DNA of 10,041 bases, taken from the NCBI GenBank assembly GCA_029940345.1, contig JAOZRC010000143.1, positions 1 through 10,041 of the forward strand, read 5' to 3'. The notes below the pieces were generated by a model that was not told the origin of the DNA, did not search any database, and saw only the letters and a list, made by a program, of their open reading frames with translations. The position numbers were made by a program, and so were the translations under genes. The DNA comes from Desulfobacterales bacterium (GTDB taxonomy: Bacteria; Desulfobacterota; Desulfobacteria; Desulfobacterales; JAUCGF01). Shown here in pieces: positions 6,136 to 10,041 of the stretch; the first letter of the stretch is position 1; the number at the start of each line of letters is the position of its first letter.

Positions 6136-7550
6136 GATTCCTCCTGTTTAGAGACGCGTTTGAGTCTTTGGGTCAGTTTCTCAATCCTTGTTTGCATACC
6201 CAGCTTATTTTTATTGGTGATACCGGATACAATCACCCTGTTTCTTTTTCCAGTCTTGATAACTTCAATACAAACCTGTTGATGAGATATGAAAAAGGTG
6301 ATGTAACACCCGATAATCATAATTATAAAACCCGCGTAAACAATCCGGACGCCGGGATCGTGATTGACTTGAAGCCCAGTGTAGTAGCGCACTTTATGAT
6401 CATGACCGGCGTGAAAATCCTTCGCATCATTGATGATTGAGATGACTAACGCACCTTTGCGCATCGTGTCAAAACGCGCATATTTTACGGGAAGCATTAT
6501 TTTAGTCGGTTCGCCCTGGGAAGGCGTCAACATTCCGATAAAGGTCTCGCCTAACTTCATATTCCCAAACTCCAAAGCCGGTTGGAACTCTTTAAGGATA
6601 AATCCACCTTTTCCTTCGGGCAATTCCAAAACCTGTCCTATCTTGGCTTTTAGCTGATATTGCATCCCCGACTCCCGGCTTAATAGATTCAAACTGACCT
6701 CCAGGTCAGGATCAATCTTGGGCGCTTCGGGCGGCAGTTGGCCGTAACTGGATTGAAAGATATTGATTCCCTTGTAACGTAACGGGTCATTCACAATAAT
6801 ATTTTCGGTGAGGACTTCTTTGCCCTGATCCAGCAGGGTTAATGTGGAACGAAACTCCTTGGGCGCGCCCGTGTCGTAAAAGGTAACATCAAAGTCGTCG
6901 CATCGAATAGCGAACGGAAGCTCGTACTTTACATGGCTGTTGCGTATCCAAATTTTATTGGCGCTTTCTCCTTCGGCAATGTTTACAGAGCCGTCAAAAC
7001 CGAAGAGCGATCCGATCAAACCACCGATCAATAATAAAAGGACGCTCAGATGGACGGTGTAAACACCCAGCCGAGTCCAGCGCAATTTTTCGGCGAAAAC
7101 ACAAAATCCCTTTTTAGTGCGTTCAACGATGCTTGGGCCCACCTGTTGATTCAAAAACAGTTCATATTCTTTCCGCAATTGCTCTAATGCGCCTTCATTT
7201 ACAAATTCCTCCCGATTTACGCTCTTTTGAAATCTTTTAAGTCTGAATGACGGTTGAGCAGGAAAGATGATTTTCCAGGTTTTGGAAAGGCTTTGAATTG
7301 AACACACGGTAATATTCACCGTCAGCATAACTAACAGAATCTGAAACCACCAGGAATGGTACATGTCAAATATGCCAAGACGATCGAAAAGTTTATAAAA
7401 AACTTCACCGTATTGTTTTACATAAGCGGCCGGATTTTCGTTTTGCGGAATGACAGTGCCGATGATAGATGTAACCGCAAGAGACAGCAGCAGGACAATG
7501 GTAAGTCTTACTGATACAAAAAATTTCCATATTCGGTTTAGTACTTCCAG
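6132..7550 (-). CDS. resB: System II cytochrome c biogenesis protein ResB (Ccs1), probable CTG start
   Basis: Read from CTG 7550 the protein has 472 residues, in the normal ResB range. Membrane segments lie near 12-34 (SVRLTIVLLLSLAVTSIIG, then IPQNE), 63-85 (MYHSWWFQILLVMLTVN), 160-185 (with H167, a probable haem ligand) and 403-422. The large extracytoplasmic loop ends with the conserved VNDPLRYKGINIFQSSYG motif (about 253-270). Partner of CcsA in the haem lyase, it holds apocytochrome and haem on the outer face. The only ATG near the front, 7364, would remove the first membrane segment and the PQN motif. The frame is open back to a TGA upstream of 7563, and neither ATG, GTG nor TTG occurs there. 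AAGGAGG (7563-7557) sits six bases before CTG 7550. The gene overlaps ccsB by 4 bp. Confidence 0.88.
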   Translation of the reverse strand: MEVLNRIWKFFVSVRLTIVLLLSLAVTSIIGTVIPQNENPAAYVKQYGEVFYKLFDRLGIFDMYHSWWFQILLVMLTVNITVCSIQSLSKTWKIIFPAQPSFRLKRFQKSVNREEFVNEGALEQLRKEYELFLNQQVGPSIVERTKKGFCVFAEKLRWTRLGVYTVHLSVLLLLIGGLIGSLFGFDGSVNIAEGESANKIWIRNSHVKYELPFAIRCDDFDVTFYDTGAPKEFRSTLTLLDQGKEVLTENIIVNDPLRYKGINIFQSSYGQLPPEAPKIDPDLEVSLNLLSRESGMQYQLKAKIGQVLELPEGKGGFILKEFQPALEFGNMKLGETFIGMLTPSQGEPTKIMLPVKYARFDTMRKGALVISIINDAKDFHAGHDHKVRYYTGLQVNHDPGVRIVYAGFIIMIIGCYITFFISHQQVCIEVIKTGKRNRVIVSGITNKNKLGMQTRIEKLTQRLKRVSKQEES

Positions 7551-7563
7551 AAGAATCCTCCTT
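7551..7563 (-). promoter_or_regulatory. Shine-Dalgarno sequence that sets the non-standard resB start
   Basis: On the minus strand AAGGAGG (7563-7557) is a perfect anti-16S match, followed by ATTCTT and then CTG (7550-7548). The 6-base spacing is optimal. No other candidate start lies 5-10 bases downstream, and the next in-frame standard start is 62 codons away. This is the main sequence argument for CTG initiation. Confidence 0.7.
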
Positions 7564-7573
7564 ATCCAAAAGA

Positions 7574-7674
7574 AATCTCAAATTCCAAAATACAATATCC
7601 AAAACTGCTAATGAATTGATACGCAGGTTGTTTGAAGCTTTGTTATTGTCATTTGTTTTTTGTAATTTGTTATA
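7574..7674. repeat. A/C-rich palindrome-like repeat between resB and the zinc-ribbon gene
   Basis: The left part (from 7574) is built of words such as CAAATTCCAAAA and CAATATCCAAAA. The right part (about 7638-7674) is the approximate inverse (TTTGTTATTG, TTTGTAATTTGTTAT), so the unit could fold into a long imperfect hairpin. I recall similar A/C-rich spaced-word elements in other environmental genomes, but could not check. It fills most of the 124-base gap inside an otherwise compact gene block and could lower expression of resB relative to ppiD. Confidence 0.5.
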
Positions 7675-7890
7675 TTATGGCTTAAAAAAAGCCCACCACA
7701 TATAGTAGCCGCATGCGCCTACAGCAATGACAGCCGAAAGGTAGGACCAATGGTTGGTATACTTTTTACCGATGCCAAATTCATCTACCGGACCGACTTT
7801 GGCACCGCAACTCTGACATTTGTCGTCATCTAACTTCATATAAGTTAAACACTGATGACATTTTTTACTTACATATTTTTTTTGGGGCAT
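7675..7890 (-). CDS. Small zinc-ribbon protein with one C-terminal membrane segment, function unknown
   Basis: This 71-residue protein has two CxxC pairs, CHQC (C11, C14) and CQSC (C25, C28), spaced as in a rubredoxin-like zinc ribbon. A short polar linker (PVDEFGIGKKYTNH) leads to one hydrophobic segment at about 48-68 (YLSAVIAVGACGYYMWWAFF). The N-terminus is rich in lysine, so the ribbon probably faces the cytoplasm and the tail anchors it to the membrane. AAAGGA lies 6 bases before ATG 7890, only 18 bases after the ppiD stop, so the two genes are surely co-transcribed. It is followed by resB and ccsB. I do not recognise a named family. A role as an accessory of protein folding or cytochrome maturation at the membrane is suggested only by context. 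Confidence 0.85.
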   Translation of the reverse strand: MPQKKYVSKKCHQCLTYMKLDDDKCQSCGAKVGPVDEFGIGKKYTNHWSYLSAVIAVGACGYYMWWAFFKP

Positions 7891-7908
7891 GAGAATTCCT
7901 TTATGACT

Positions 7909-9795
7909 TTATTCAGCGTAGTCCGGTTCAATCATGATTTCAGAGTTCTTTTTAAGTTCCGCCAGGTAACTACCGAAAATTTTTGATTGTTTCTGCGAAC
8001 GCAACTGCTTTTGGATTTTTTCCTCTTCCTTTTCAAATTCCTTCATTTCAGGAGCCTGCCGCCCCACAAACAAAGGGATATAATAGCCTTGCCCGCCTTT
8101 GATCGCTTCATCTGGCCACTTTTTGGCATCAGACAATTTAAAAGCGGCGGCAATGAGCGCGCGATCGATTCCCTGGGGCGTATCACTGCGTTTGAAAAAC
8201 TCGGTGGCAGTCAGCGGCAAGTCAAGTTTTTGGCTCTCGGCTTCAATGTCCGAACCTTCTTCCAGTTTTTTTAGAAACGCACGAGCGTTTTCAGCCGCTT
8301 TCTTGTCCTGCATCTCTTTGATTAAACTGGTTTTGACTTTATCAATCACATCATTTAATTCGGGAATCTGTCCCGGGACGTTTTCGATCACTTGTGAGAT
8401 GTGATAGCCATCACCAAAATCCTGAAGATCACTGATATCCATCAATTCTAATTTGAATGCCGCAGCGGCGAACTGGGCGCCGTTTTTAACATCTTGCGGA
8501 GGTGTATTGGGGGAGAAGAGTTCGGTGGTTTTAACTTCGAGATTAGCCGCTTTGGCAGTGTTGGCAATGTCTTCGCCATCGTATGCGGCTTCATAAATCG
8601 CTTCCGCGGCGTCATAAGCCAGATTCTTAGCGCGACTGGTCGTCAGTTTTCCCCGGATTTCACTCTTGGCTGTTTCGTAAATGCGAACGGAAGCCGCATT
8701 GACCTTTTCCACTTTGATAATATGCCATCCGAAACGGGTTTGCACCGGTTCGCTGATTTCTCCGGCTTGCATGGCAAAGGCTTTATCGGAAAACGGTTTT
8801 ACCATCGCATCTTTTTTAAACGTTCCCAAATAGCCGCCCTTATCTTTGGTAGGTCCTTCGGATTCTGTTTTAGCGAGTTCGGCAAAATCCTGATCGCCTT
8901 GGGCTTTTTTAAAAACCGCCTCTGCTTTCGCTTTGGCCTTGGCAATCGTTTCGGCATCCGCATCTGTCGCTACTTTAATCAAAATATGACGCGCTTCAAC
9001 CGTTTTGGGCTGTTTGAATTCTTCCGGATGCGTATCGTAATAATCCTGGAGTTCTTCATCTTCGATTTTCACTTCCTCGCGGTACATCTCCGGTGTAAAA
9101 TGAAGATAGCGGACTTTTCTGCGGGGCTGCGTTTTATATTCATTTTTATGTTTTTCAAAAAAAGTCTTAATCTCTTCGTCAGAAGGTTGGATATCCGTAT
9201 ACATGTCCGGCTTAAACACAAGATATTTTATCTTAACCGCTGCTTGGTCCCATTGATACCATTCACGCACTTCCCTATCAGAAATTTTTACAAACCCGGT
9301 AATGAAGGACCTCAGTTTATTGATAAGCATCGCATTTTTTTGGCTCTGTTCAAACCCTTCGGGCGTTAAACGATTCGCCGATAACACGCGTGTGTATAAA
9401 CGCTGGTTGAAAACGCCATTGTCTTGAAAGGCGGGTATGTTACGAATCGTATCGGCCAATTCCTGGGGATCTGCATTGAAATTAAGCCGGTCTGCTTCGT
9501 TAAGCAAAATACGCCGGTCAATGATCTGATTAAGCGCCTGTTGTTTAACATTCATCATTTTTAACAGATCATCATTCAGGTTGTTGCCGAACTGCTGCTT
9601 CAGCCGTTCCATAATCTGATTATAGGCCTCGTTGTATTCCATGATACTGATAGCCTCGCCATTCACAATAGCGACCCGTAACCGGCGTTTTTCACTGTAA
9701 CTCCCCACACCCCAAAAAACGAAAACAATCACAATGGCCCCTAATATCAGCTTTATTAAAAAGCTACCCGCCTTTTTACGCATCAGATCAAGCAT
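7909..9795 (-). CDS. ppiD: PpiD/SurA-like membrane-anchored peptidyl-prolyl isomerase
   Basis: This 628-residue protein has one N-terminal membrane anchor (residues 11-31, LIKLILGAIVIVFVFWGVG after MRKKAG). The SurA_N/PpiD chaperone region follows (about 40-265), then a parvulin (PpiC) domain at about 267-364. The parvulin domain shows the usual landmarks: EARHILIKV, FAELAKTESEGPTKDKGG, LGTF, and the AMQAGEISEPVQTRFGWHIIKVE close. A second, weaker chaperone-like region fills 375-600. The length is close to E. coli PpiD (623). PpiD is a periplasm-facing chaperone that works near the Sec translocon on newly exported proteins. The start at 9795 has AAAGGA 8 bases upstream. The symbol is given by layout and length; some relatives are annotated only as 'SurA N-terminal domain protein'. 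It is the first gene of the likely ppiD-ccsB operon. Confidence 0.9.
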   Translation of the reverse strand: MLDLMRKKAGSFLIKLILGAIVIVFVFWGVGSYSEKRRLRVAIVNGEAISIMEYNEAYNQIMERLKQQFGNNLNDDLLKMMNVKQQALNQIIDRRILLNEADRLNFNADPQELADTIRNIPAFQDNGVFNQRLYTRVLSANRLTPEGFEQSQKNAMLINKLRSFITGFVKISDREVREWYQWDQAAVKIKYLVFKPDMYTDIQPSDEEIKTFFEKHKNEYKTQPRRKVRYLHFTPEMYREEVKIEDEELQDYYDTHPEEFKQPKTVEARHILIKVATDADAETIAKAKAKAEAVFKKAQGDQDFAELAKTESEGPTKDKGGYLGTFKKDAMVKPFSDKAFAMQAGEISEPVQTRFGWHIIKVEKVNAASVRIYETAKSEIRGKLTTSRAKNLAYDAAEAIYEAAYDGEDIANTAKAANLEVKTTELFSPNTPPQDVKNGAQFAAAAFKLELMDISDLQDFGDGYHISQVIENVPGQIPELNDVIDKVKTSLIKEMQDKKAAENARAFLKKLEEGSDIEAESQKLDLPLTATEFFKRSDTPQGIDRALIAAAFKLSDAKKWPDEAIKGGQGYYIPLFVGRQAPEMKEFEKEEEKIQKQLRSQKQSKIFGSYLAELKKNSEIMIEPDYAE

Positions 9796-9854
9796 TTAAT
9801 GTTCCTTTGGTTTATTTTTATGACAAATCAAATTTATCAAAGTAAAATCATACA

Positions 9855-9883
9855 TAGTTATTTATTCTTTTGCATTTTGTCAA
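9855..9883 (-). promoter_or_regulatory. Possible promoter of the ppiD operon
   Basis: On the minus strand a perfect TTGACA (9883-9878) is followed after 17 bases by TAACTA (9860-9855), a weak -10. The surrounding sequence is very AT-rich, as expected for a promoter, and a start near 9848 would give a leader of about 50 bases before ATG 9795. The poor -10 keeps confidence low. Confidence 0.35.
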
Positions 9884-10017
9884 TATCTTCTGAAAAAGTT
9901 TGGCATATTTATTGTTTTTAGGTGTCAGGAGTGTGGTGTGAAATCGAAAGATGCCAACGTTGTTACGCAAAAATCAAGGGCACCTTTTCATTGCCCAGTT
10001 TACAATTTGCAATATCA

Positions 10018-10041
10018 GGCAACCACAAGGGATTGCCCCTA
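10018..10041. repeat. REP-like hairpin at the right window edge, cut off
   Basis: GGCAA (10018-10022) and TTGCC (10033-10037) form a stem around CCACAAGGGA. The unit resembles a dispersed intergenic repeat type I recall from many environmental bacteria (GGGCAACCACAAGGG followed by TTGCCCCTA). The window ends inside it. The stretch 9884-10017 before it holds no gene; it shows only a short inverted pair, TTGGCAT (9900-9906) and ATGCCAA (9951-9957). Confidence 0.5.

Noticed and set aside
8494..9369. Long plus-strand open frame of 291 codons
   Set aside because: It is the shadow of ppiD: rich in Phe, Arg and Ile, with no recognisable domain and no ribosome binding site, while the minus-strand frame encodes a clear PpiD-like protein.
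9921..9931. GGTGTCAGGAG, also found in the right arm of the MITE-like element (1150-1160)
   Set aside because: Only 11 bases match and no inverted partner is near, so chance is likely.

Overview
The window looks like chromosomal DNA of a sulfate-reducer-type deltaproteobacterium (Desulfobacterota, perhaps Desulfobacterales). This is an inference from gene content: a periplasmic tetrahaem class III cytochrome c, the two-protein System II (ResB/CcsA) cytochrome c maturation pair, an FmdB-type zinc ribbon, and intergenic spaces filled with several unrelated families of small palindromic repeats. No rRNA, tRNA, CRISPR array, intact transposase or phage gene is visible.

Left part (1 to about 2330). 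This is an accessory, plus-strand region. It starts with a cluster of REP-like palindromes (105-278). A two-gene toxin-antitoxin module follows: a TIGR02574-type antitoxin and a RelE/ParE toxin, overlapping by 4 bp. Next come a roughly 155-bp element with long terminal inverted repeats (1017-1171) and a 5'-truncated gene for a DUF4384-type protein (1233-2135). The frame of that gene is open well upstream of any start codon, so it reads as a fragment.

Middle part (2329-3816). Genes here are on the minus strand: an FmdB-family zinc ribbon protein, a cupin gene broken by one nonsense codon and two frameshifts (2733-3059), two palindromic elements, and a tetrahaem cytochrome c3 with a strong Shine-Dalgarno sequence and a plausible promoter of its own.

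Right part (3931-9795). This is a minus-strand block. In transcription order it holds a PpiD/SurA-like peptidyl-prolyl isomerase, a 71-residue zinc-ribbon membrane protein, resB, ccsA/ccsB (resC), then after a palindromic repeat an M48 (Ste24-like) membrane metalloprotease. ppiD, the zinc-ribbon protein, resB and ccsB are close enough to be one operon. Its apparent theme is protein folding and haem attachment outside the cytoplasm, which fits the adjacent periplasmic cytochrome c3.

The most notable points are these. resB has no ATG, GTG or TTG start that would include its conserved first membrane segment, and most likely starts at CTG (7550) behind a perfect AAGGAGG. The cupin gene is clearly dead. 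At least seven different palindromic elements occupy the gaps, two of them sharing a GTCCC-N3/4-GGGAC core. I see no convincing new multi-gene system. The best candidate for an undescribed component is the small zinc-ribbon membrane protein between ppiD and resB.
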